Source of the DNA: CAYIVF01 sp964366875
GTDB taxonomy: Bacteria; Patescibacteriota; Minisyncoccia; Minisyncoccales; Staskawiczbacteraceae
DNA: 15,747 bases
Direction of reading: 5' to 3'
Assembly (NCBI GenBank): GCA_964366875.1
Contig: CAYIVF010000016.1
Span: forward strand, 1 to 15,747
Part shown: positions 1 through 5,634 of the stretch, piece by piece
Layout: every line of letters begins with the position of its first letter
Numbering within the stretch: position 1 is the first letter of the stretch
Program-made: the position numbers and the translations under genes
Notes under the pieces: model-generated
Databases searched by the model: none
Seen by the model: the letters and a program-made list of their open reading frames with translations, nothing else
What the model was told of the DNA's origin: nothing

Positions 1-107
1 GTAATCCCGAGGAGATTTCTAATGCAGTATTATTTTTAGCATCAGATGAATCTTCTTACATGACAGGCTCTGTTGTAGTAGTCGATGGCGGCTGGCTGGC
101 TGGATAA
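1..107 (+). CDS. Short-chain dehydrogenase/reductase, C-terminal fragment
   Basis: The window opens inside this gene; only the last 34 codons are present (reading frame from base 3, TAA at 105-107). The visible tail contains NAVLFLASDESSYMTG followed by VVVVDGGW, the C-terminal signature of classical SDR oxidoreductases. In that family the segment follows the catalytic Tyr-x-x-x-Lys helix and contributes to the substrate pocket and tetramer contacts. SDR enzymes are NAD(P)H-dependent; substrate cannot be judged because the Rossmann fold and active site lie off the left edge. FabG-like and sugar/alcohol SDRs share this tail. Confidence 0.85.
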   Translation, partial: NPEEISNAVLFLASDESSYMTGSVVVVDGGWLAG

Positions 108-120
108 AGCTTAAAAGCCC

Positions 121-148
121 TTGACGAACAAATAGTCGGTAATATAGA
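121..148 (+). promoter_or_regulatory. Putative sigma70-type promoter ahead of the zinc-ribbon gene
   Basis: A TTGACG -35 (121-126), a 16-nt spacer and a TATAGA -10 (143-148) lie just after the SDR stop. The -35 sits in the 14-nt string TAAAAGCCCTTGAC (112-125), which recurs exactly at 2493-2506 as the -35 region of the ncRNA promoter, also with a 16-nt spacer. A start near 155 would give a leader of about 93 nt containing an inverted repeat. The -10 is a weak match, so the call is tentative. Confidence 0.4.
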
Positions 149-170
149 ATGAACTAACGTTGCAAACTAA

Positions 171-235
171 CCCTGTAAAGTAAATAATTTTGCGGGGAAC
201 AAGGTCAAGGTCGAATTATTTAATCGGGCAAATTA
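171..235 (+). repeat. Degenerate palindrome related to the 12901-12962 element
   Basis: TAAATAATT (181-189) pairs with AATTATTTA (214-222). Around this stem the sequence resembles the element at 12901-12962: AAATAATTTTGCG is identical (182-194 and 12912-12924), and ATTATTT followed by CGGG and AAATTA recurs on the right side. The loop differs and contains GGTC twice. Like the other copy it lies just upstream of a start codon. Homology is inferred from these short matches and could be partly chance in AT-rich DNA. Confidence 0.45.
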
Positions 236-247
236 AACTAAAATAAT

Positions 248-409
248 ATGACAGAAGGTTATTGCGTAAAGTGTAAAGCAAAAAGAGAAATGAAAGAACC
301 TAAAGAAGTTACAATGAAAGGAAAAGGCGGAAAAAGCAGAATGGCTATGACTGGCACCTGTGTAAAGTGCGGAACAAAAATGTTCAGAATAATGGGATTG
401 AAGAAGTAG
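248..409 (+). CDS. DUF5679-type zinc-ribbon protein, 53 aa
   Basis: Reads ATG 248 to TAG 407-409. Two CVKC knuckles (residues 6-9 and 38-41) would bind one zinc ion. The intervening segment is basic (KAKREMKEP, VTMKGKGGKS) and the end is GTKMFRIMGLKK. This matches the small DUF5679 family, frequent in Patescibacteria and also called a DNA-binding or ribosome-associated zinc ribbon, although no function is established. No Shine-Dalgarno is visible; the start is fixed by the family's usual beginning immediately before YCVKCK. It is followed 6 nt after the stop by a strong terminator, so it is probably a single-gene transcript from a promoter near 121-148. Confidence 0.85.
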   Translation: MTEGYCVKCKAKREMKEPKEVTMKGKGGKSRMAMTGTCVKCGTKMFRIMGLKK

Positions 410-415
410 AAATAG

Positions 416-460
416 ATTTTTAGAAAACGCCCCCGCTTAGCGGGGGCGTTTTCTAAAAAT
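416..460 (+). terminator. Perfect 21-bp intrinsic terminator, probably bidirectional
   Basis: Arms 416-436 and 440-460 are perfectly complementary with a TTA loop. The stem core is GC-rich (CGCCCCCGC / GCGGGGGCG), and A-rich and T-rich flanks complete U-tracts for both strands. The right arm ends at base 460, directly touching the ATG at 461, so the next gene has no room for a leader or ribosome-binding site of its own. Confidence 0.9.
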
Positions 461-1324
461 ATGAATAGAAAGACAGCTTTGTATATTACTGGAGTTTTAC
501 TGATGCTGAATATATTTGCCTGGAAAGAGGCGTTTCTTTTAGTAAATAGCGGCGAGCTAAAGATTTACTTTTTAAATGTAGGTCAGGGAGACTCAGCCTT
601 TATACAAACGCCGCAACTGCATCAGATTCTAATTGATGGGGGGCCAGACTCAACAATCTTATCAAAATTGCAAATCTTAATGCCAGTGAGAGACAAAACA
701 ATTGATATTGTAGTCTTAAGCCATCCTGAAAAAGATCACTTAATGGGCCTTTTAGCTCTTTTGCAGATATACAAAATAGATTATGTTTTGTGGACGGGCG
801 TTGTGCGAGATACCGCCGAATACAAAGAATGGGTTAAGCTTTTAGAGAAAGCTAAACAAGAAGGCACAAAGATTTTAATTGCAAAAGCCAATCTAAAAAT
901 AAAAGCAGGACAGGTTGCAATTAATACACTTTATCCTTTTGAATATTTAGAAGGAGAAATAATGAAAAACACAAGCAACGATAGCGGCGTTGTTTCTAAA
1001 ATAGTTTTTGGAAAGGATTCCCTTTTATTTACCGGCGATATAACAAGCAGGGTGGAAAAAGAGTTATTAAGCAAAGAAAGCGATTTAGCTTCAGATGTTT
1101 TAAAAGTGGCTCACCACGGCAGTAAATATTCAACTTCGGATGAATTTTTAGAAGAAGTCAATCCAAAAATTGCCGTTATATCAGTTGGAGAAAATTCATA
1201 CGGCCATCCAACTCCCGAAACTTTGCAAAGATTGGAAAACTTTGGTATAAAGGTTTTAAGAACAGACACTGAAGGCGATATAGAGATTGTGTCTGACGGA
1301 AAGAGTATTTATCGGCAGGAATGA
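461..1324 (+). CDS. ComEC-like metallo-beta-lactamase-fold hydrolase, exported or membrane-anchored, 287 aa
   Basis: One N-terminal hydrophobic helix (about residues 6-28) precedes a metallo-beta-lactamase fold of the ComEC C-terminal type. Visible motifs are FLNVGQGDSAFI and ILIDGGP near residues 38-62, the metal site LSHPEKDH (HxxxDH type), LLFTGDI, KVAHHGSKYST and SVGENSYGHPTPE. In ComEC this domain is attached to the DNA-uptake channel and is thought to degrade the non-transported strand. Here the channel domain is absent and the catalytic part stands alone outside the membrane, a common arrangement in CPR genomes. The start is supported by the hydrophobic leader that follows it. The ATG abuts a terminator and no Shine-Dalgarno is visible. 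The last codons and the TGA stop lie inside a palindromic element (1314-1427). Exact role in competence is inference. Confidence 0.88.
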   Translation: MNRKTALYITGVLLMLNIFAWKEAFLLVNSGELKIYFLNVGQGDSAFIQTPQLHQILIDGGPDSTILSKLQILMPVRDKTIDIVVLSHPEKDHLMGLLALLQIYKIDYVLWTGVVRDTAEYKEWVKLLEKAKQEGTKILIAKANLKIKAGQVAINTLYPFEYLEGEIMKNTSNDSGVVSKIVFGKDSLLFTGDITSRVEKELLSKESDLASDVLKVAHHGSKYSTSDEFLEEVNPKIAVISVGENSYGHPTPETLQRLENFGIKVLRTDTEGDIEIVSDGKSIYRQE

Positions 1325-1427
1325 AAATATTTTTTGCGCGCCTCGCCCACGGCCTAGGTCGGGAGCTCCTGCTTTGCAGGAAGCTCTCGCGACCCGAACC
1401 CGAACAAAAAATATTTTCATTCCTGCC
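1314..1427 (+). repeat. Palindromic core element, copy 1 (114 bp)
   Basis: Perfect 23-bp arms at 1314-1336 and 1405-1427 enclose a GC-rich core. The core has CGCCTCGCCCACGGCC on the left and CCCGAAC on the right, as in copy 2 (5140-5213) and, more diverged, copy 3 (15106-15188). Copy 1 alone carries an extra internal hairpin of about 40 nt (GGTCG...CGACC outside, CCTGC-TTT-GCAGG inside). The left arm encodes the last residues and stop of the upstream hydrolase. No T-tract follows the right arm, so it is not a standard terminator. Confidence 0.9.
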
Positions 1428-1440
1428 TTAAAACAAAACT

Positions 1441-2511
1441 ATGAAAGATTTAGATTTCCCGATTTTTAAGACAAAGAGCGACGCATATAAAAAGTTTGCT
1501 CTGACCGACTTCAAGGAGCGTCAAGAATATTTTGAGTACAAGGCTGGCCTTGAAATTAAAAAGCTTCAAGAGTATTTGAAGACTAATGCTTTTATTGCCT
1601 ATTTGTTGGGTAAAAAATCATCTGGCAAGGGAACTTACGCTAAAATGCTGGCTGAAGTAGTTGCTCAAGACAAAATTGCGCATTTTTCTGTTGGCGACAT
1701 GGTTAGGTCTTTTGACGAAATAGTGCGAGATCCAGAAAAGAAAAAAGATTTGATTTCCTTTTTAGAGCAGAACTACAGAGGGTTTTTACCTTTAGATAAA
1801 ATTTTAAAATTAATGCAAGAGCGCTCAACTAAAACGCTTCTGCCTTCCGAACTTATTTTAGCTTTAGCAAAAAGAGAAATTGCAAAGCTTGGCAGAAAAG
1901 CAATCTTTATTGACGGCTTTCCAAGAGATTTAGACCAAGTTTCTTATTCTTTATTCTTCAGAGACCTTATTGGTTATAGAGATGACCCGGATGTTTTTGT
2001 TTTAATAGATGTGCCGACAACAGTAATAGATGAAAGAGTAAAATCTAGAGTAATCTGTCCATTGTGCCAGACATCAAGGAATTTAAAACTTTTAACAACT
2101 AAAAATGTTGAGTATGATGAAAAAGACGGAAAGTTTTATCTATTGTGCGACAATTCCAGCTGCAAAGGCGCCCGTATGGTAACAAAAGAAGGAGATGAAT
2201 TAGGCATTGAGCCGATAAGGGAAAGATTAAACAAAGACGAAATGCTTATAAAAGAAGCGTTTAATTTACAAGGAATTCCAAAAGTTCTTTTAAGAAACTC
2301 TATCCCTGCAGACAAAACAAAAGAATTTACGGATGATTATGAAATTACTCCTGAATACAGCTATAAGTGGAATGAAAAAGAGAAAAAAGTGGAAACTTTA
2401 GAAAAACCATGGGAAGTTTTAGATGATGAAGGCGTTATTTCCAACAGTTTAATGCCGCCTCCGGTAGTAGTTTCCCTAATAAAGCAATTGGTAAAAGCCC
2501 TTGACCTATAG
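1441..2511 (+). CDS. Adenylate-kinase-like nucleoside monophosphate kinase, 356 aa
   Basis: The fold is recognisable from a P-loop GKKSSGKGT (residues 57-65), FSVGDMVRS (NMP-binding region), FIDGFPRDLDQ near 155-165, and a lid-like insert with CPLC and CDNSSC that would hold zinc as in Gram-positive adenylate kinases. Such enzymes move phosphate from ATP to AMP or another NMP in the cytoplasm. It differs from standard Adk (about 215 aa): an N-terminal helical extension of about 50 residues, a long inter-cysteine segment, and a C-terminal tail of about 80 residues. In the P-loop, K and S replace the usual P-G of GxPGxGKGT. It may be a CPR-specific NMP kinase rather than the main Adk. The ATG lies 14 nt after a palindrome and has no visible Shine-Dalgarno. 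The final codons overlap the promoter of the downstream ncRNA. Confidence 0.85.
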   Translation: MKDLDFPIFKTKSDAYKKFALTDFKERQEYFEYKAGLEIKKLQEYLKTNAFIAYLLGKKSSGKGTYAKMLAEVVAQDKIAHFSVGDMVRSFDEIVRDPEKKKDLISFLEQNYRGFLPLDKILKLMQERSTKTLLPSELILALAKREIAKLGRKAIFIDGFPRDLDQVSYSLFFRDLIGYRDDPDVFVLIDVPTTVIDERVKSRVICPLCQTSRNLKLLTTKNVEYDEKDGKFYLLCDNSSCKGARMVTKEGDELGIEPIRERLNKDEMLIKEAFNLQGIPKVLLRNSIPADKTKEFTDDYEITPEYSYKWNEKEKKVETLEKPWEVLDDEGVISNSLMPPPVVVSLIKQLVKALDL

Positions 2512-2528
2512 GTTTAAAGAGTTAAAAT
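2501..2528 (+). promoter_or_regulatory. Promoter of the 2535-2700 ncRNA
   Basis: TTGACC (2501-2506), a 16-nt spacer, then TAAAAT (2523-2528). The -35 lies within the last codons of the kinase gene. Predicted initiation about 7 nt downstream falls at 2535-2536, exactly where the closing stem of the structured RNA begins, which mutually supports both calls. Confidence 0.7.
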
Positions 2529-2534
2529 TAAAGT

Positions 2535-2700
2535 AGCTCTGATATTTCTAATAATAGATTCTATACAAGCTTTTTTCAGGGAGTTCAATTATTCGTTCCG
2601 GCTTTGGCCCGAATGTGAGGACACCCACTTAGATTTTACTAGAAATCTATAGAAAAGTCAGAGCGCCAAAAAGGCGACAATTTTTAATTATCGCTTTTTT
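2535..2700 (+). ncRNA. Structured small RNA with own promoter and terminator, family unassigned (6S-like shape)
   Basis: This intergenic stretch has no ORF but has the parts of an RNA gene. A strong promoter ends at 2528. A closing helix follows: GCTCTGA (2536-2542) pairs with TCAGAGC (2658-2664), then TTTCTA (2545-2550) with TAGAAA (2650-2655), then TAGATT with AATCTA. The interior has a hairpin ATTCG...CGAAT (2591-2614) capped by GGC-TTTG-GCC, and a small hairpin GTG(A)GG-ACA-CCCAC (2615-2628). An intrinsic terminator ends at 2700. One long closing helix, an open middle and an apical hairpin recall 6S RNA, but it would be short for 6S and I cannot match conserved 6S sequence. It lacks the marks of RNase P, tmRNA and SRP RNA. 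The alternative hairpin AGATTT-TACTAG-AAATCT suggests possible refolding. Confidence 0.65.
2674..2700 (+). terminator. Intrinsic terminator of the ncRNA
   Basis: GCGA-c-AATT (2674-2682) pairs with AATT-a-TCGC (2686-2694) around a TTT loop, with one internal mismatch, and six T residues follow directly (2695-2700). It separates the ncRNA from dprA, so the RNA is unlikely to be a dprA riboswitch unless readthrough is controlled here. Confidence 0.75.
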
Positions 2701-2720
2701 GATTGGTCTTCATTATCTTT

Positions 2721-2731
2721 TATGTTAAAAT
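2721..2731 (+). promoter_or_regulatory. Extended -10 promoter of dprA
   Basis: TATGTTAAAAT contains an extended -10 (TG-T-TAAAAT, hexamer 2726-2731). The start codon of dprA follows after only 9 nt and no Shine-Dalgarno intervenes, so the transcript would be leaderless or nearly so. The same TGNTAAAAT motif lies at 5652-5660 and 8478-8486. Confidence 0.6.
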
Positions 2732-2740
2732 AAATAAAAC

Positions 2741-3613
2741 ATGGCGCAGGTTATTGAGATAGAAGCTCAAGAATATCCTAAATTATTAAAAGAGATTGGC
2801 AGTCAAGCGCCGAAAAGGTTGTATTACAAGGGCGATTGGAACGAGGTTCTTTTTGAAGATTGTTTGGCGGTAGTGGGTTCAAGGCATTTAACCAGTTATG
2901 GAAGAAAAATAACAGAACAACTCGTGACAGAAATAGCGGCCTCTGGCATAACTATAGTTTCTGGATTTATGTACGGCGGTGATGAAGCCGCCCATAGGGC
3001 AGCAGTTAGGACTGGCGGAAGAACCATTGCCGTAATGCCCTGCGGAATAAATATAATACACCCCGCAGAACAAAAAGAACTTTATAATGAAATTTTAAAA
3101 AACAAAGGTTTGATTATTTCAGAATTTGGCGGAAAATTTTTGCCAGCCAATTGGACGTATGTTAAGAGAAATAGAATAGTAGCTGGCCTCTCAAAAGCAA
3201 TTTTGATTGTAGAAGCTGGTTTAAACAGCGGTTCTTTAATAACGGCAGGATATGCAAAAAAATATGGCAGGAAAATATTTGCCGTGCCAGGCCAAATTAC
3301 CAGCGAGGTTTCAAAAGGAACGGTAAAACTAATAAAAGAAGGAGCAGAAGTTGCCACAGAGGCAAGGGATATTTTAAAATACTACAATATCTCCTTGGCG
3401 AATTTGCGTAACACCGGGAGTTACGCAAAGCCAAGTTTGAATATTGGAAAAGAGGAGCAAGAGATAATCAATCAATTAAAAAGAGAGCCGATGGAAGCAG
3501 ATATACTCGCCAGAGCGCTGGGCATATCTGTTGCAAAAATAGGTACCACTCTTTCTTTGATGCAATTGAAGGGGTTTATTAATCAAGAATCAGGCAAGTA
3601 TTATGTTGATTAA
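2741..3613 (+). CDS. dprA: DNA processing protein DprA, 290 aa
   Basis: DprA binds incoming single-stranded DNA during transformation and loads RecA. The Rossmann-like core is clear: VVGSRHLTSYGRK (about residues 44-56), SGFMYGGDEAAHRAAV, GRTIAVMPCGINIIHP, LIISEFGG, VKRNRIVAGLSKA, EAGLNSGSLITAGYA, IFAVPGQ and LIKEGAEVA. A winged-helix domain follows (about 236-290). It lacks the N-terminal SAM/HhH-like region of longer DprAs, common in compact genomes. The usual SG-x-A-x-GID has become SGFMYGGD. The start follows an extended -10 by 9 nt, with no Shine-Dalgarno. The inter-domain linker (about residues 216-235) is encoded by a large nested palindrome. The gene overlaps comM by 11 nt, implying co-transcription and translational coupling. 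Confidence 0.93.
   Translation: MAQVIEIEAQEYPKLLKEIGSQAPKRLYYKGDWNEVLFEDCLAVVGSRHLTSYGRKITEQLVTEIAASGITIVSGFMYGGDEAAHRAAVRTGGRTIAVMPCGINIIHPAEQKELYNEILKNKGLIISEFGGKFLPANWTYVKRNRIVAGLSKAILIVEAGLNSGSLITAGYAKKYGRKIFAVPGQITSEVSKGTVKLIKEGAEVATEARDILKYYNISLANLRNTGSYAKPSLNIGKEEQEIINQLKREPMEADILARALGISVAKIGTTLSLMQLKGFINQESGKYYVD
3385..3446 (+). repeat. Nested palindrome inside the dprA coding sequence
   Basis: Three nested helices: CAATAT (3385-3390) with ATATTG (3441-3446); CTTGGC (3394-3399) with GCCAAG (3430-3435); TTTGCGTAAC (3403-3412) with GTTACGCAAA (3420-3429) around a 7-nt loop. The inner stem is perfect over 10 bp. The frame stays open, and the segment encodes the linker between the Rossmann and winged-helix domains. 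The string ATCTCCTTGGCGAA (3389-3402) recurs exactly at 15580-15593 in the terminator after the last gene. Confidence 0.85.
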
Positions 3614-5138
3614 AGTACCATCGGTAGCAAATTTAGGATTAGAAACAATAAAAGTGGATGTGGAAGTAAATTTGGCAGGCAGAGGATTGCCGGGGTTTGA
3701 GATTGTTGGTCTGCCTGACAAAGCGGTTGATGAAAGCAAAGAAAGAGTTAGAGCGGCAATCTCAAGTTCCGGTATTGATTTTCCGGCAAAGAAAATCACA
3801 ATTAATTTAGCTCCGGCCGATATTCCAAAAGAAGGGTCGCTTTATGATTTGCCGATTGCTGTTGGAATTTTGAGCAGCGTATTGCAGTTTTCCTTGCCAG
3901 AAAAATCTTTATTTTTAGGGGAACTATCGCTTGATGGTTCCCTTAGGCATACAAAGGGTGCGCTTTTAATGGCTCTTTTTGCCAGAGAATTTGGATTTTT
4001 GAATCTTTTCGTTCCTAAAGATTCGGCCAACGAAGCAGCAGCGATAAAAGGAGCGAAAGTTTTTCCTGTTGAAAATTTAATTCAACTTTCATCTTATTTT
4101 TTGAAAAGAAAAAACATTGAGCCCGTTGTATATAAAGAAATTTCAGACAGGTTTTTGCCGCTAGCCGAATTTGATATGAGAGAAGTTTTGGGACAGGAGC
4201 AGGCAAAACGGGCAATGGAAATTGCGGCGGCCGGCGGCCATAATATTATTATGGTAGGTTCCCCGGGTTCTGGCAAAACTATGTTGGCCAGAGCGTTACC
4301 GGGCATATTGCCGCCCTTGAATGAAACAGAGTCACTGGAAGTAACTAAAATATATTCAGCAGCGGGAAATATTCCGCCCGGAGGTTCATTAATAACTCAT
4401 AGGCAGTTTAGGGCGCCGCACCATTCGGCTTCATTAGTTGGTCTTATCGGAGGCGGCGCAAGACCGCATCCAGGAGAAATAAGTTTAGCCCACAGAGGGG
4501 TTCTTTTTTTAGATGAGTTTAATGAATTTCCGCGTCAGGTTATGGAAGCAATGAGGCAGCCCTTAGAAGACGGATATTTAACTATTTCAAGAAGTAAACA
4601 AAGAAGAATGTATCCTGCAGATTTTATGCTGGTGGCTTCGGCAAACCCCTGCCCCTGCGGTTATTTAAATCATCCTAAGAAAAATTGTGTTTGCACCCAG
4701 CATCAGATAAGAAAATACCAAAAGAGAATTTCTGGGCCCATTTTAGACAGGATTGATTTGCATATTGCCATTCAGCCGGTTGATACGACAGAATTTTCGG
4801 ATAATCAGAGAAATTCCGAATTATTGGAATCTTCAAAAGTAATTAAACAGAGAGTTGTTTTAGCGAGGCAAAAGCAGGAAAAACGTTTTGAAAAAGAGTC
4901 TATTCACTCAAACGCCCAAATGAAAAACACCCATATTAAAAATTATTGCAAGCTTACAAAAGATATTGAAGAGCTTTTGCATCGCGCCAGCATAAAATTT
5001 CAGCTTTCAGCAAGGTCTTATATGAAAACAATAAAAGTTGCCCGGACCATTGCTGACTTGGAGGGAGCTGAAGAAATAACCATTTCCCATATGGCTGAAG
5101 CATTGCAGTATAAACCAAAAATTTATGAGTCAGTTTAA
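3603..5138 (+). CDS. comM: ComM/YifB-family Mg-chelatase-like AAA+ ATPase, 511 aa
   Basis: ComM is a hexameric helicase that promotes branch migration when transforming DNA is integrated. Domain order is typical: an N-terminal ChlI/Lon-like domain (about 1-190, with EVNLAGRGLPGFEIVGLPD), an AAA+ core with Walker A GSPGSGKT (219-226) and Walker B LFLDE (D304-E305), the family's Cys-rich loop NPCPCGY...CVC, the ILDRIDLHI arginine-finger region, and a C-terminal lid (about 410-505). Length matches the family (about 500-510). The ATG lies within the end of dprA (overlap 3603-3613), so translation is probably coupled. Together with DprA and the ComEC-like hydrolase it supports a working transformation pathway. 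The stop is one base before palindrome copy 2. Confidence 0.95.
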   Translation: MLIKVPSVANLGLETIKVDVEVNLAGRGLPGFEIVGLPDKAVDESKERVRAAISSSGIDFPAKKITINLAPADIPKEGSLYDLPIAVGILSSVLQFSLPEKSLFLGELSLDGSLRHTKGALLMALFAREFGFLNLFVPKDSANEAAAIKGAKVFPVENLIQLSSYFLKRKNIEPVVYKEISDRFLPLAEFDMREVLGQEQAKRAMEIAAAGGHNIIMVGSPGSGKTMLARALPGILPPLNETESLEVTKIYSAAGNIPPGGSLITHRQFRAPHHSASLVGLIGGGARPHPGEISLAHRGVLFLDEFNEFPRQVMEAMRQPLEDGYLTISRSKQRRMYPADFMLVASANPCPCGYLNHPKKNCVCTQHQIRKYQKRISGPILDRIDLHIAIQPVDTTEFSDNQRNSELLESSKVIKQRVVLARQKQEKRFEKESIHSNAQMKNTHIKNYCKLTKDIEELLHRASIKFQLSARSYMKTIKVARTIADLEGAEEITISHMAEALQYKPKIYESV

Positions 5139-5139
5139 C

Positions 5140-5213
5140 GGCAGAAATGAAAATAATTTTTTGCACGCCTCGCCCACGGCCAGCCCGAACAAAAAATTAT
5201 TTTCATTTCTGCC
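5140..5213 (+). repeat. Palindromic core element, copy 2 (74 bp)
   Basis: Perfect 24-bp arms (5140-5163 and 5190-5213) enclose a 26-nt core with CGCCTCGCCCACGGCC and CCCGAAC. Compared with copy 1, a G-to-A change in the left arm (GGCAGG/GGCAGA) is matched by C-to-T in the right arm, and an inserted A (ATATT/ATAATT) is matched by an inserted T. Six T residues follow the right arm (5214-5219), so this copy could also act as a weak terminator between comM and yraN. Confidence 0.9.
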
Positions 5214-5221
5214 TTTTTTAC

Positions 5222-5578
5222 ATGAGCGGACATAACGAAGTTGGAAAAATAGGGGAAAATTTAGCCAAGGAATTTCTGGAAAAGCAGGGCTATAAAATAA
5301 TAGAACAAAACTATAAGACAAAATATGCGGAGATTGATTTGGTTGCCAGAAAAGAAAAAGAATTAGTTTTTGTAGAAGTAAGAACAAAAGTTGGAGAAAA
5401 TTTCGGAATGCCGGAAGAAACAATCAACAAAAAGAAAATTAGAAAACTTTTGGGAAATGCTACAGCTTACACGGCTATTAAAAAATGGAATGGTTCTTTC
5501 AGGATAGACGCAATATGTATTGTTTTAAAGCCAGATTACAGCATAGAACGTTTAAACCACTATGAAAATATTGCTTAA
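5222..5578 (+). CDS. yraN: YraN-family endonuclease-like protein (UPF0102), 118 aa
   Basis: The start MSGHNEVGKIGENLAKEFL matches the family, which begins just before the conserved GExxA helix. An in-frame ATG at 5147 would add about 25 residues, but it lies inside a palindromic element and would encode low-complexity PRPRPARTKN, so I reject it. The Holliday-junction-resolvase-like nuclease fold is seen in GYKIIEQNYKTKYAEIDLVA (acidic E-I-D) and LVFVEVRTK (E-V-x-T-K), then RIDAICIV. The family is widespread, often found near comM or dprA, and suspected of nuclease function; substrate is unproven. No clear Shine-Dalgarno is present. The gene lies 8 nt after palindrome copy 2. Confidence 0.9.
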   Translation: MSGHNEVGKIGENLAKEFLEKQGYKIIEQNYKTKYAEIDLVARKEKELVFVEVRTKVGENFGMPEETINKKKIRKLLGNATAYTAIKKWNGSFRIDAICIVLKPDYSIERLNHYENIA

Positions 5579-5588
5579 ATCTTAGCTT

Positions 5589-5611
5589 ATTGCGGTCTTT
5601 GACACCGCAAT
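5589..5611 (+). other. Hairpin after yraN
   Basis: ATTGCGGT (5589-5596) pairs perfectly with ACCGCAAT (5604-5611) around a 7-nt loop, 10 nt after the yraN stop. The sequence that follows is A-rich rather than T-rich on the + strand, so it is more likely an mRNA 3'-end stabiliser than a classic terminator. Confidence 0.5.
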
Positions 5612-5621
5612 AAAAAGTGAG

Positions 5622-5630
5622 TTATGCACA
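5622..5630 (+). promoter_or_regulatory. Single DnaA-box match upstream of the surface-gene promoter
   Basis: TTATGCACA fits the bacterial DnaA-box consensus TTATNCACA exactly and lies 4 nt upstream of a TTGACA -35. One isolated box is not an origin and may be chance, but its placement would allow DnaA-linked control of the promoter. Confidence 0.3.
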
Positions 5631-5634
5631 GGTG

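Noticed and set aside
1314..1427. Insertion sequence with terminal inverted repeats
   Set aside because: The arms enclose only a few dozen bases, with no transposase and no visible target duplication. It is at most a non-autonomous palindromic element.
1287..1469. 60-codon + strand ORF across the palindrome
   Set aside because: It overlaps two well-supported genes in another frame and runs through the inverted repeat, giving low-complexity PRPRPRS sequence. A similar peptide arises from palindrome copy 2, so it is a by-product of the repeat.
2535..2700. Riboswitch controlling dprA
   Set aside because: The RNA has its own terminator, and dprA has a separate extended -10 immediately before its start codon, so a stand-alone ncRNA fits better.
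5147..5221. Upstream in-frame start for yraN
   Set aside because: This ATG lies within the left arm of palindrome copy 2, and the added residues do not belong to the family; the start at 5222 fits the family N-terminus.
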